Shown here piece by piece: positions 1 through 8,516 of a DNA stretch of 64,000 nucleotides. Made by a program: the position numbers and the translations under genes. How positions within the stretch are numbered: the stretch's first letter is position 1; every line of letters begins with the position of its first letter. The stretch comes from an uncultured Eubacteriales bacterium. GTDB taxonomy: Bacteria > Bacillota > Clostridia > Oscillospirales > Acutalibacteraceae. Below the pieces are notes generated by a model. That model did not search any database and was not told where the DNA came from. It saw only the letters and a program-made list of their open reading frames with translations. Where the stretch lies: NCBI GenBank assembly GCA_949292775.1, contig CASFBL010000013.1:42873-106872 (forward strand), in the 5' to 3' direction.

Positions 1-799
1 CAACAACCATGATTTCACCGAGTTTGCCAGCATTCTTGACTGCCTGCAAAGCGCCGAGCGCCATAGTATCGTTGCAGCAGTAGATAGCTTTCAGATTGGG
101 GTTCTGCTGAATCATGCTTGCCGCGGTATCAAGGGCTTTCTGTCTGTCCCAATCCGCCGGCTGAGAACCGACAAGGTTAATGCCGGAAGCCGCTTTGAAA
201 GCTTCGGTTGCACCCTGTTTGCGCGCTTCACCGGAAGCGTTGCCTGCTTTACCTTCAATGATTGCGACATCGCCGCCGGAGGTAAGTTTGCTGATGATAT
301 AGTTCGCGCCTTTTTCGCCGACCTTCACATTATCGGTCGTTGCAAATGCGATAACGCTGCCGCCTGCATTCTTCAAAGTTTCCATATCGACCTTTTCATC
401 GATATTCATCACATAGATGCCTTTTTTGTTTGCTTCGACAATACCGTTAATCAGGTTGGTGGGTGAAAGCGGCGCAACGCCGATGGCTTTATAGCCTTTG
501 GCTACGCAGTTTTCCAAAATACGAAGCTGACCTTCGGTATCTTCTTCGCTGTTGGCAGCGAAAATGTCAACCGTAACGCCCAGTTTCTTGGCTTCTTCTT
601 CAATACCGGTCTTCATGGTTGCCCAGAAGTCGTTGGAAAGGGTTTTCAGAATGACGGCGTATTCTGCCTGGGTACCGTCACCGCCGCCGGTCTGACTGTC
701 TGTGTCCGTATTGTTGCCGCAGCCCGCAAAAATGAGGGTCAGAAGCATAACGGATGCCAATAGAACGCTGAGGATCCTTTTTTTCGTAGTTTTCTTCAT
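1..799 (-). CDS. alsB: D-allose/ribose-type ABC substrate-binding lipoprotein (3' part outside window)
   Basis: Extracytoplasmic sugar-binding lipoprotein that delivers D-allose or a related sugar to AlsC/AlsA. The reading frame is open from the start codon at 799 to the window edge (266 codons), so the C-terminus is missing. It begins with a basic stretch, a hydrophobic segment and a lipobox F-A-G-C with the lipidated Cys at about residue 27, then a Gly/Asp-rich linker. The mature part is a periplasmic-binding-protein type I fold. Segments such as EYAVILKTLSNDFW, IEGKAGNASGEAR and SQPADWDRQKALD match E. coli AlsB as I remember it. It is the last gene of the operon, 38 bases after alsK. Specificity for allose rather than ribose is inferred from this similarity and from the alsE and alsK neighbours. 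Confidence 0.88.
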   Translation of the reverse strand, partial: MKKTTKKRILSVLLASVMLLTLIFAGCGNNTDTDSQTGGGDGTQAEYAVILKTLSNDFWATMKTGIEEEAKKLGVTVDIFAANSEEDTEGQLRILENCVAKGYKAIGVAPLSPTNLINGIVEANKKGIYVMNIDEKVDMETLKNAGGSVIAFATTDNVKVGEKGANYIISKLTSGGDVAIIEGKAGNASGEARKQGATEAFKAASGINLVGSQPADWDRQKALDTAASMIQQNPNLKAIYCCNDTMALGALQAVKNAGKLGEIMVV

Positions 800-837
800 G
801 GTGTTACCTCTCTTTTTTAAAAAAATTATGTGGGTGT

Positions 838-1758
838 TTATTTTGAAACGGCCTGAGCCGCTAAAAACTGCATACGGGCGAATTCGCCGCTGCCGTATAC
901 GCCGCTTTGCTGGTCATGCTCGGAAAAGCGAATTTCAAGATTGCTTTCCGGGTAAGGCTTACGCGCTTTTTCGTGAATGGCTTCTAAAAGCACTTCTTTG
1001 GGGAAGCCTTCCATATAAAGCACGCCGCCCGCCAGCACCGCGTAGTCCGGGTCTAAAATATTGATTTCTGTGGCAATGGGCACCGCAAGGTCTTTTACAT
1101 ACTTTAACAGTATTGGATGGTTTGGGTGCTCTTTAAACACATTTTTTATCAAAGTTCCCGGAAAATATTTTTCAGTTAACAATTCGAGGTATCTGCCGGA
1201 GCAACGAACCTCGCTGCAGCCGATGTTGCCGCAGGTGCATTTTTCTTCAATATCCATCAGCGGAATATGTCCGAGTTCTCCGGCGGCGCCGTTTTTACCG
1301 GCATAAAACTTGCCTTCAATATATAAGGCGTTGCCAAAGCCCGTGCCGACATAAAAGCCGAGAATTGTTTTGGTTTTATCCAGCTTCAAACGGCTGATGT
1401 CATTTTGCAAAAGGAAATTGACATCGCGGTCCAAATAAACCGGCAGAGAAAGCTTTTCTTCAAGCGCATCTGCAAAACGGATATTGTCAAAGCCTTTTAA
1501 ATTGGGTGTAGAAATAATGGTGCGTTTGTCTTTGCTGACCAAAGACGGTATGCCCACACCGACGGCACATACTTTATCGGACACGCCGTAGCGCTCCATA
1601 TAGCCTTTTACTGCGTGTGCCATGGTTTCCACGACATCGCCGTTATCAAAAATACGGCTGGAATTTTTTTCAAAATTCTGAATTTCGCCGTTTTCATCGA
1701 CAGTGCCGATACGGAAATTGGTTCCGCCGATATCTATTCCGATGGTTAGAATGCCCAA
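838..1758 (-). CDS. alsK: D-allose kinase (ROK family)
   Basis: Phosphorylates D-allose to allose 6-phosphate in the cytoplasm. ROK-family features are the N-terminal ATP loop IGIDIGGTNFR, the signature GAAGELGHI and a zinc-binding CTCGNIGC segment. The stretch VSKDKRTIISTPNL is essentially identical to E. coli AlsK as I remember it, which favours allose kinase over generic glucokinase. I chose the TTG start at 1758 because GGAGG lies 8 bases before it; the upstream TTG at 1773 and the ATG in between sit on or too close to that ribosome site. It lies between alsE and alsB in the operon. ROK proteins vary in sugar specificity, so the exact sugar is an inference. Confidence 0.85.
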   Translation of the reverse strand: MGILTIGIDIGGTNFRIGTVDENGEIQNFEKNSSRIFDNGDVVETMAHAVKGYMERYGVSDKVCAVGVGIPSLVSKDKRTIISTPNLKGFDNIRFADALEEKLSLPVYLDRDVNFLLQNDISRLKLDKTKTILGFYVGTGFGNALYIEGKFYAGKNGAAGELGHIPLMDIEEKCTCGNIGCSEVRCSGRYLELLTEKYFPGTLIKNVFKEHPNHPILLKYVKDLAVPIATEINILDPDYAVLAGGVLYMEGFPKEVLLEAIHEKARKPYPESNLEIRFSEHDQQSGVYGSGEFARMQFLAAQAVSK

Positions 1759-1791
1759 ACCCATCACCTCCAAATCGCTTTTTCGGTTTAT

Positions 1792-2469
1792 TTACGCACC
1801 GGTCTGTTCGTGGAATTCACGCTGCATGATGTCCCAGGCTTTCGTTAAATCCGGGTCTTTGGAGAACAGCCCGGACGAGCCGACGATGAACACCTCTGTG
1901 CCTGCTTCGTACAAATCCTTAAAGGTGCGCACATTACAGGAACCGTCCACCTCAATTAAATATTTGTAGCCGTATTTCTCTTTGAGTTCTTTTGCCTCGC
2001 GGATTTTGTCAAGCATTTCGCGAATGAACGGCTGCCCTGCAAAGCCGGGGTCCACACTCATAATCGTCAGCTTGTCAATGCGATGGATATAGTGCTGAAT
2101 GTAGGAAAGCGGCGTTGCCGGATTGAGCACCACGCCGGTCTTGCAGCCGAGCGATTCAATCTTGTTGAGGATGCGGAACGCGTCGCGGTTGATGGTCTCA
2201 GCATGCGGGCAGATATAGCCGGCGCCGGCTTTTGCGAGCGTTTCAATAAAATCGTCCGGGTCGGTCACCATCAAATGACAGTCGATCGGTTTTTTCGCAA
2301 TGGTGGAAAATACCTTTACAAAATCCGGGGACAAGGTAATATTTTTGACATAGTGTCCGTCCATAATGTCCACATGGTACAAATCGCACCGCTCGTTGAG
2401 AATCTCTGTCTGGTTGCGGATATCCAAAAGGTCCATACACATTAAGGACGGGTTAAACATTGGTTTCAT
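1792..2469 (-). CDS. alsE: D-allulose-6-phosphate 3-epimerase
   Basis: Ribulose-phosphate-3-epimerase-family TIM barrel of 225 residues, a little shorter than E. coli AlsE. It would convert D-allulose 6-phosphate to fructose 6-phosphate and so feed glycolysis. Family motifs are visible: NPSLMCMD at the N-terminus, the metal-ligand HVDIMDGHYV and HLMV segments, SVDPGFAGQPF, and the C-terminal VDGS and VGSSGLF phosphate-binding loops. The start at 2469 has AGGAG upstream; a longer frame reaching 2502 overlaps that site. Its position between the transporter genes and an AlsK-like kinase supports the allose assignment over a pentose-phosphate Rpe. An allose-6-phosphate isomerase (RpiB/AlsI) is not in the window. 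Confidence 0.88.
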   Translation of the reverse strand: MKPMFNPSLMCMDLLDIRNQTEILNERCDLYHVDIMDGHYVKNITLSPDFVKVFSTIAKKPIDCHLMVTDPDDFIETLAKAGAGYICPHAETINRDAFRILNKIESLGCKTGVVLNPATPLSYIQHYIHRIDKLTIMSVDPGFAGQPFIREMLDKIREAKELKEKYGYKYLIEVDGSCNVRTFKDLYEAGTEVFIVGSSGLFSKDPDLTKAWDIMQREFHEQTGA

Positions 2470-2520
2470 AATGCCGCTCCTTTCTTTTTTGATATAGGGC
2501 ATTTGCTTTTTGAATTTGGT

Positions 2521-3489
2521 TTATTTTTTGCGGGCAACAAAGCGGTCAAGCGCAACGGAGCCAATGATCAGCGCGCCCATGACAACCTGCTGCAGAGTGC
2601 TCGACAGCGACAGGATATTCATGCCGAAGTTGATGACGCCGATGATAAGGCCGCCCATAACCACGCCGAAAATTTTACCTTTGCCGCCAAAGAAGCTTGT
2701 GCCGCCGATGATGGAAGCTGCAATCGCATAGGTCTCAAAGCCTGTTGCAGCAGCCGGTTCTGCGGAACCGACACGACCGAGCAGCACAACGCCCGCGATA
2801 CCGGCGCAGATGCCGGAAATGATGAATACGATAAGGGTATGCAGATTGACATTGATGCCGGAATACCAAGCGGAATCCTTATTGCCGCCGAGTGCATAAA
2901 TGTTGCGGCCGAGCTTGGTTTTGCGTGTTAAGAACGAAAGGAACAACGCCACGACAATGGCAATCAGCGCAACAATTGGGATAATGCCGAAAATGTTGGT
3001 GGAAATCGCTTTGGTAAACGAAGCCGGGAAGCCGAACACGGCGCTGGAATTGGAAATGATAAGCGTTACGCCGCGGAAAATCGCCTGTGTACCAAGGGTG
3101 ATGATGAACGGATGCAGGCCGGTAACATTGATAAGCATACCGTTGATAAATCCTAAGAATGCACCGAGCAAAATACCGAGCAATACGGCTAAAATGGGGT
3201 TTACCCCGGCAACCATAAGCTGGGCGGTAATCATACCGGTGAGCGCCACGACCGAACCAACGGAAAGGTCGATACCGGCAATTAAGATGGCGAAGAACTC
3301 GCCCATAGCAATCAAAATATTAACCGAGCTCTGTGCTAAAATCTGTGTAACCGTGGAAGTGGAGAAGAAGTGCTGCGGGCGGGCTATTGCAAGCGCCGCA
3401 AGCAGGATAACCAGAATGCCGAATGTACCGTATTTTTGCCAAATGGTATTGAAAGTGGGTTTTTCTTTTTTCAGTTGTTTCGTTGCCAT
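2521..3489 (-). CDS. alsC: D-allose/ribose ABC transporter permease
   Basis: Integral membrane permease of 322 residues, the usual length for the RbsC/AlsC family (BPD_transp_2). It shows about eight to ten hydrophobic segments, the family signature AGIDLSVGSVVALTGM near residue 70, and a C-terminal segment ending in DRFVARKK. It pairs with the AlsA ATPase encoded 15 bases upstream and with the AlsB lipoprotein. The start at 3489 has AAGGAG upstream. The sequence fixes the ribose-type family; allose specificity rests on the operon context. Confidence 0.9.
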   Translation of the reverse strand: MATKQLKKEKPTFNTIWQKYGTFGILVILLAALAIARPQHFFSTSTVTQILAQSSVNILIAMGEFFAILIAGIDLSVGSVVALTGMITAQLMVAGVNPILAVLLGILLGAFLGFINGMLINVTGLHPFIITLGTQAIFRGVTLIISNSSAVFGFPASFTKAISTNIFGIIPIVALIAIVVALFLSFLTRKTKLGRNIYALGGNKDSAWYSGINVNLHTLIVFIISGICAGIAGVVLLGRVGSAEPAAATGFETYAIAASIIGGTSFFGGKGKIFGVVMGGLIIGVINFGMNILSLSSTLQQVVMGALIIGSVALDRFVARKK

Positions 3490-3504
3490 GTGAAAGCTCC
3501 TTTC

Positions 3505-5034
3505 TTATTGCACGATGTCGGCGGTCGACGCCATGATGATTTTTTCTTCGGTCGCATCGCGGTGCGCGAAGGTCTTTACTATCTCGCCCTCGCGGAACAC
3601 GGCGATGGTATCGCAGACCGCCAGCAGTTCGGGAAGCTCTGAAGAAACAACCAGAACGCCCTTCCCCTCGTCGGCAAGCCGGCGCATCAGCGCATAAATC
3701 TCGCTTTTGCTGCCGATGTCGATGCCCTTGGTCGGTTCATCGAAAATAATGATTTGTGAATCCGCGGCGATCCATTTCGCCAAAATGACTTTCTGCTGGT
3801 TGCCGCCGGAAAGCTCTGTGATGTTTTGGTCCACAGAAGCACATTTGATGTTCAAATTTTTCTTTTGCTCTTCGGCACATTGTTTTTCGAACTTGCCGCT
3901 GACAAGACCGATTGTGCCGAACGCCTTGGAAGTTTTGATAAACGGCAGAATGGAAATATTCTGTTTGATGTCGAAGTTATGGAAGAAGCCGGTTTCTCGG
4001 CGGTTTTCCGTAACCATGGCAAGTCCGTTTTTAATGGCGCTGTAAGGATTGCGGATGCGCACTTCCTTACCCTTTATAAATATCTTTCCCTGTGATTTTG
4101 GTTCAGCGCCGAAAATGGAATTCATCATTTCACTTCTGCCCGAACCCACAAGGCCGGAAAAGCCAAGGATTTCGCCCTTGTGCAGTTTAAAGGAAACATC
4201 GCGCACCTTACCGTCTTTTCTTGACAGATTCTGCACCTCAAAGAGTACTTCTTCGTTTTCGTAGGAATCCGGTGCGTCCTCGTGCTGGTAGTTGTTCTGT
4301 ACTTTACGGCCGACCATCATGGTGACCAGGTCATCAGCGGTCACTTCGCTGACCTGCCGGGTGCCGACATAGGCGCCGTCTTTCAGCACGGAAACGCGGT
4401 CGCCGATTTCCATAATCTCGCCGAGTTTATGGGAAATGAATACAATGCCTTTCCCCTCCGCTTTCAGCGCGCGGATAACGGCGAACAGGTGATTGACTTC
4501 TTCCGAGGTCAGGGAAGCGGTCGGTTCGTCCATGATGATGACCTGACTGTCTGCCGCCAAAGCTTTGGCAATTTCTACCTGCTGCTTTTCGGAAATGCTG
4601 ATGTCCTCGACCAGCGTTTTCGGGTCGCGGCGCAATCCGACTTTTTCAAGCAGTTCTTTTGCGCGGCGATGCATCTCGCCGTAATCCACCACGGAAAGCG
4701 GACCGTATTTTTTCATTGGGAGCTTGCCGACAAACAGGTTTTCCTGAATGGAAAGCTCGTTGATAACGCTTAACTCCTGATAAATAACGCTGATGCCGTT
4801 TTCGGTGGAATCTTTCGGCGTAAGCTTGGAAAAGGATTTATCGCCGATGATAATCGTGCCTTCCGTGGGCTGATAAACGCCGCTTAAAATTTTCATCAGT
4901 GTGGATTTTCCGGCACCGTTTTCTCCCAGAAGCACATGTACCTCGCCGGCGCGGATGTCAAAGGAAATATCCTTGAGCGCCGTAACGCCGGGAAATTTCT
5001 TGACCACACCTTTCATTTCAACCAAAGTTCCCAT
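3505..5034 (-). CDS. alsA: Sugar ABC transporter ATP-binding protein, two fused nucleotide-binding domains
   Basis: Cytoplasmic ATPase of 509 residues with two ABC domains, as in RbsA/AlsA/MglA. The first domain has Walker A GENGAGKST near residue 38, a signature in SISEKQQVEIAKAL and Walker B VIIMDEPTASL. The second has a degenerate Walker A (GLVGSGRSEM near residue 290), an intact signature LSGGNQQKVILAKW and Walker B IIIFDEPTKGID; this asymmetry is normal for the family. It is the first structural gene after the regulator, with GGAGG before its start and a candidate LacI-type operator about 80 bases upstream. Confidence 0.92.
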   Translation of the reverse strand: MGTLVEMKGVVKKFPGVTALKDISFDIRAGEVHVLLGENGAGKSTLMKILSGVYQPTEGTIIIGDKSFSKLTPKDSTENGISVIYQELSVINELSIQENLFVGKLPMKKYGPLSVVDYGEMHRRAKELLEKVGLRRDPKTLVEDISISEKQQVEIAKALAADSQVIIMDEPTASLTSEEVNHLFAVIRALKAEGKGIVFISHKLGEIMEIGDRVSVLKDGAYVGTRQVSEVTADDLVTMMVGRKVQNNYQHEDAPDSYENEEVLFEVQNLSRKDGKVRDVSFKLHKGEILGFSGLVGSGRSEMMNSIFGAEPKSQGKIFIKGKEVRIRNPYSAIKNGLAMVTENRRETGFFHNFDIKQNISILPFIKTSKAFGTIGLVSGKFEKQCAEEQKKNLNIKCASVDQNITELSGGNQQKVILAKWIAADSQIIIFDEPTKGIDIGSKSEIYALMRRLADEGKGVLVVSSELPELLAVCDTIAVFREGEIVKTFAHRDATEEKIIMASTADIVQ

Positions 5035-5115
5035 ATGTTCCTCCTTTTCTTCCGATTCTGTTCGTGATTTATTCTATAATAGAATGCATCTTAATCATCA
5101 TTTTATGCTGTTTTA

Positions 5116-5135
5116 TTGGGTAAAGGTTTACTCAA
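5116..5135. promoter_or_regulatory. Candidate LacI-family operator upstream of alsA
   Basis: Imperfect palindrome TTGGGTAAA-GG-TTTACTCAA in the gap between the regulator gene and alsA. Read on the minus strand it contains TGAGTAAAC, the same half-site found in the palindrome upstream of the regulator gene at 6203-6220. The shared half-site suggests that one regulator binds both. No convincing -35 box for alsA was found nearby. Confidence 0.6.
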
Positions 5136-5141
5136 CCGCCC

Positions 5142-5166
5142 AAAAGAATGGGGCGAAGCCCCAAAC
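5142..5166 (-). terminator. Intrinsic terminator after the lacI-type gene
   Basis: On the minus strand the stem TGGGGC-TTC-GCCCCA is followed by TTCTTTT. It lies just downstream of the regulator stop codon and upstream of the alsA operator, so it probably separates the regulator transcript from the transport operon. Confidence 0.6.
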
Positions 5167-5173
5167 CCTATCT

Positions 5174-6175
5174 TTATGTGGTTTGCCGCCGAACCAATTC
5201 GACCGGGACGACGACAACCTCGTCGTGCACATTCGGCTCTTGCTTTTTGTGAATCCGCCGCAAGAGAATCTCAACCGATTTTTTTCCGAATTCATCGGTA
5301 TTCTGCCGGATGGTCGTCATCGGCGGGTCACATATCTCTGTGAGCGAAACACCGTCGAACCCGACCAGCTTAATGTCGCGCGGGACTTTGCGTTTTGCCT
5401 CTCTTATCGCATGCAGCGCGCCGAGCGCCATCATATCATTGTTGCAAAACACCCCGTCTATTTCCGGGTGGGCAACCAGCGCTTCCTGCGTTGCCTGCCG
5501 AGCCGCCGCGTAAGAAACCTCGGTTTCTACGACCAGTTCCGGATCAAGCGGAAGCCCGTATTTTTCCAATGCGCCGGCATAGCCTTTGTAGCGGTGGCGA
5601 ACCGTGGAATACGGTTTTGTGTCTTTCACCATCAAAATGTGACGGCAGCCTTTTTTTATAAGTTCCTGTGTGGCTAAAAAACCGCCCATTTCATTGTCAG
5701 AAATTACAAGCGTACCGGCATTTTTCGGCCGCCGGTCAATATAGACAACGGGAATCTTGTAATTCTCATAAATCTTTTTTACATCGCCGCGAGTACTGAT
5801 ATAAATAATACCGTCTACGCCTTTCGCTGCCAAAGAAGAAATGTGAATACCTTCTGTTTCTTCATCTTCATTGGAATCGCAAACAAAGACCGTGTACCCT
5901 TCAGGTACAACATAGCGTTCAATGGCACGCACAATTTGTGAGAAAAACTCGTTGGTGATGTCCGGCACAATTACGCCGATGGTCTGTGTGCGTTTGGTGC
6001 GTAAGCCCTTGGCGTTCACATTGACTTTGTAATCATGCTGGCGGATGACTTCCAAAACGCGCTCTTCGGTTTCCTTGGAATACCTGCCGTTTTTATTGAG
6101 CACCCGGGAAACCGTTGCAATAGACACGCCGGAAAGCTTCGCAATGTCGACCATAGATATCTTTTTTTCGTCCAT
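5174..6175 (-). CDS. LacI-family transcriptional regulator of the allose operon
   Basis: DNA-binding repressor of 333 residues, typical LacI length. The N-terminal helix-turn-helix and hinge (MVDIAKLSGVSIATVSRVLN, residues about 8-27) are textbook. The remainder is a periplasmic-binding-protein-like effector domain (IGVIVPDITNEFF, GFDGVSLTEI). It lies upstream of alsA on the same strand, 139 bases away. Palindromes with a common half-site lie before its own start (6203-6220) and before alsA (5116-5135), which suggests autoregulation plus operon control. E. coli controls its als genes with an RpiR-type regulator instead, so the effector here is unknown; allose or a phosphorylated derivative is the natural guess. 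Confidence 0.9.
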   Translation of the reverse strand: MDEKKISMVDIAKLSGVSIATVSRVLNKNGRYSKETEERVLEVIRQHDYKVNVNAKGLRTKRTQTIGVIVPDITNEFFSQIVRAIERYVVPEGYTVFVCDSNEDEETEGIHISSLAAKGVDGIIYISTRGDVKKIYENYKIPVVYIDRRPKNAGTLVISDNEMGGFLATQELIKKGCRHILMVKDTKPYSTVRHRYKGYAGALEKYGLPLDPELVVETEVSYAAARQATQEALVAHPEIDGVFCNNDMMALGALHAIREAKRKVPRDIKLVGFDGVSLTEICDPPMTTIRQNTDEFGKKSVEILLRRIHKKQEPNVHDEVVVVPVELVRRQTT

Positions 6176-6202
6176 TGCATCACCCCGCCGCAGGATTTTG
6201 AA

Positions 6203-6220
6203 TGAGTAATCGTTTACTCA
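6203..6220. promoter_or_regulatory. LacI-family operator upstream of the regulator gene
   Basis: Near-perfect 18-base palindrome TGAGTAATCGTTTACTCA with the central CG typical of LacI-family operators and one mismatched pair. It starts 28 bases upstream of the regulator start codon. The rest of the gap up to 6410 is AT-rich and shows no gene. Confidence 0.75.
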
Positions 6221-6410
6221 CAATGCCAGTTTACAGCGATATTGCTAAAATGTCAATTAGATTTTTAAATTTTTTAAATGTTTGTTACAACGCATAAAAA
6301 GCTGCTCTTGTCTTTGTGAAGAACGCACAAACGCACTCTCGCATCAGTAGTTTTCTATAAAAAACGCACTTTTTCTTTGGAAATATGCGGAAAAATATCC
6401 AACTTTTTGG

Positions 6411-6439
6411 TTGACAGTAAATTTCTATAATACTATAAT
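6411..6439 (+). promoter_or_regulatory. Consensus sigma-A promoter of the D-glutamate/5-oxoproline operon
   Basis: TTGACA at 6411-6416, a 17-base spacer, and TATAAT at 6434-6439: a perfect match to both boxes with ideal spacing. It lies about 100 bases before the first gene. Such a promoter implies strong basal transcription unless a repressor acts; no obvious operator overlaps it. Confidence 0.88.
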
Positions 6440-6539
6440 ATGGGGGTGAGTTAGGTTGTTTTAATTTCTGTGCAATGGTGGACAAAAATGGAAACGGCTT
6501 AACTTCTTTTATTTTAAAGAACACGGGGGAAAGAGAGCA

Positions 6540-7379
6540 ATGGAAAACATTGGCTACTACAACGGCAAAACAGATTTAATTGAAAACATGATGATTCCGA
6601 TGGGTGACCGCAGCGTCTATTTCGGCGACGGTGTTTATGACGCTACCTATTCGGTCAATCACATCATTTTTGCATTAGATGACCATTTAGACCGCTTTTA
6701 CAACAGCTGCCGGCTTTTGGAAATTCCTGCGCCGATGGAGCGCGAGAAACTGAAAGAAGCGCTTTACAGCTGTGTAAAGCAGGTAGACGACCCGAATCAG
6801 TTTGTCTACTGGCAGTGCACCCGCGGCACCGGCATTCGCAATCATGTATTTCCGGAAGGAAAGTCCAATCTGCTGATTTACTGCCTGCCCTGCCCGATGA
6901 AAGACCTTTCGCAGAAATACAAGCTGATTTCCATGGAAGATACACGATTCTATCACTGCAATGTGAAAACGCTTAACCTGATTCCGAGCGTTATGGCAAG
7001 CCAGCGCGCAGCAGAAAAAGGCTGTCAGGAAACGGTATTTCACCGCGGCGACTTGGTGACAGAATGTGCGCACTCCAATATTTCCATTATCAAAGACGGC
7101 AAATTTATCACACACCAGCTTGACAATTTGGTTTTGCCGGGCATCACAAGAAAGCACTTAATTCAGATTTGCAAAGAAAAAGGCATTCCCGTGGAGGAAC
7201 GCGACTACACGATGGATGATCTGCGTGCAGCGGATGAGGTCATTGTCACTTCCTCCGGTGCGCTCTGCATGGCGGCGTGTGAGCTGGACGGTCAGCCCAT
7301 AGGCGGCAAAGCTCCGGAAATCCTTAAGACCTTGCAGGACGCTTATCTTGAACGCCTGCACAAGGAAACCGACCGCTGA
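6540..7379 (+). CDS. dat: D-amino-acid (D-alanine) aminotransferase, PLP fold-type IV
   Basis: PLP enzyme of 279 residues that would interconvert D-alanine + 2-oxoglutarate and D-glutamate + pyruvate. The PLP lysine is K143 in NVKTLNL. GDRSVYFGDGVYD near residue 22 is the class IV N-terminal motif. An R-x-H pair (R100, H102, in GIRNHVFPEG) matches the carboxylate-binding loop of D-amino-acid transaminases and argues against a branched-chain L-aminotransferase. GDLVTECAHSNISII and the LPGITR loop complete the cofactor site. It is the first gene behind a consensus promoter and is followed by D-glutamate cyclase and 5-oxoprolinase genes, which fits a role in making or draining D-glutamate. Confidence 0.85.
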   Translation: MENIGYYNGKTDLIENMMIPMGDRSVYFGDGVYDATYSVNHIIFALDDHLDRFYNSCRLLEIPAPMEREKLKEALYSCVKQVDDPNQFVYWQCTRGTGIRNHVFPEGKSNLLIYCLPCPMKDLSQKYKLISMEDTRFYHCNVKTLNLIPSVMASQRAAEKGCQETVFHRGDLVTECAHSNISIIKDGKFITHQLDNLVLPGITRKHLIQICKEKGIPVEERDYTMDDLRAADEVIVTSSGALCMAACELDGQPIGGKAPEILKTLQDAYLERLHKETDR

Positions 7380-7396
7380 ACTCGGAGGCACTACAT

Positions 7397-8470
7397 ATGA
7401 CACAAAAAGAACTGACCGACCTGAACATCGGTCAAAATTTAGATAATCTCGCGAACTTGGCCCCGCGCGGCTACGGCGTCTGCCGGATTTTATATAAGGC
7501 GGCGCGCGAATTCACCGGCGAGCCGATGACCATGCACGCGGCAAAGCTGTTGTGCAACACGCTAAAGGAAGGCGATTTGGTCTATTTGATGACCGGATTT
7601 GTGCTGATCGACAACAAGTCCGCTGAGACCGACGGCATTGTCAGCACCATGCTTTTGGCGCGTTCTCTGGTTTTGGCGTTCGGCGTTAAGCCGGTTATCA
7701 TTTGTCAGGAAGAAAACATGGAAGCGGTGAAAAATCTTTCACGCGTTGTAGGGCTTCACCTGTATTCTTCGTTTGACGAATTGTTCGAGAACCCCGTTTC
7801 CATAGCAGCGTTTGCATTTACCAAAGACAAGGCGCAGGCGGAAAGCCAAGCTGACGAGCTTTTGTCGCACGGCATGCCCAAGGCAGTTATTGCCAACGAA
7901 TTTCCCGGCGAAAACTGCGTGGGTGAATTTCACAACGCCGTCGGCAGAAATACGACGCCGCTGGAAGCCAAAGGTGACATTTTATTTGAAAAAATCCAAG
8001 CTGCCGGCGTTCTCAATATTGCAATCGGCGACCTCGGCAACGAGCTTGGCATGGGCGCAATCGGCGCGCATTTGGACAAATACATTCCCTATGCGGCGAA
8101 AGGCGCATGCCAATGCGGCTGCGGCGGCGGAATTGCAACGCGTGTGGCGGCGGACAACATCATCACCGCCACGGTTTCAGACTGGGGCTGCTACGGCATG
8201 ATAGCCGCTATTGCTTATCTGTTAGGCGATATGGACATTATGCACGACGCAGAACTCGAAAAGGAAGCGCTTTGCACGGCGGCAAAAAGCGGCATGGTAG
8301 ACATGTACGGCTGGACCATTCCCGCGATTGACGGCTTCGATTTGCAAACCAACATGGCATTAGTCACCATGATGCGTGAATGCATTCGCTATGCACCGAA
8401 GCTTCAAACCAAGTGCAAAGCCTGGTTTGACAAAACACTCGAATTAAAATTTTTCGACGAAAACAAGTAA
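7397..8470 (+). CDS. D-glutamate cyclase-like protein, DUF4392 (C-terminal half of animal DGLUCY)
   Basis: A 357-residue protein of the DUF4392/glutamate-cyclase family, which forms the C-terminal domain of the mitochondrial D-glutamate cyclase DGLUCY (D-glutamate to 5-oxo-D-proline and water). Visible features are MTGFVLIDNKSAETDGIVSTM (a nucleotide-binding-like early segment), IGDLGNELGMGAIG in the middle, and a Cys/Gly-rich ACQCGCGGGIATR loop near residue 235 that resembles a metal or phosphate site. It starts 17 bases after the aminotransferase. The DUF1445 half of DGLUCY is encoded separately three genes downstream. Enzymatic function is inferred from the animal fusion; the bacterial family is little characterised. 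Confidence 0.8.
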   Translation: MTQKELTDLNIGQNLDNLANLAPRGYGVCRILYKAAREFTGEPMTMHAAKLLCNTLKEGDLVYLMTGFVLIDNKSAETDGIVSTMLLARSLVLAFGVKPVIICQEENMEAVKNLSRVVGLHLYSSFDELFENPVSIAAFAFTKDKAQAESQADELLSHGMPKAVIANEFPGENCVGEFHNAVGRNTTPLEAKGDILFEKIQAAGVLNIAIGDLGNELGMGAIGAHLDKYIPYAAKGACQCGCGGGIATRVAADNIITATVSDWGCYGMIAAIAYLLGDMDIMHDAELEKEALCTAAKSGMVDMYGWTIPAIDGFDLQTNMALVTMMRECIRYAPKLQTKCKAWFDKTLELKFFDENK

Positions 8471-8516
8471 AACGGCGGGCGGCCACAGCCGCCCCTTCTG
8501 CTTTTGAGGTGGTATT

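Noticed and set aside
838-1829. Plus-strand frames over alsK
   Set aside because: They are shadows of alsK, which carries clear ROK motifs.
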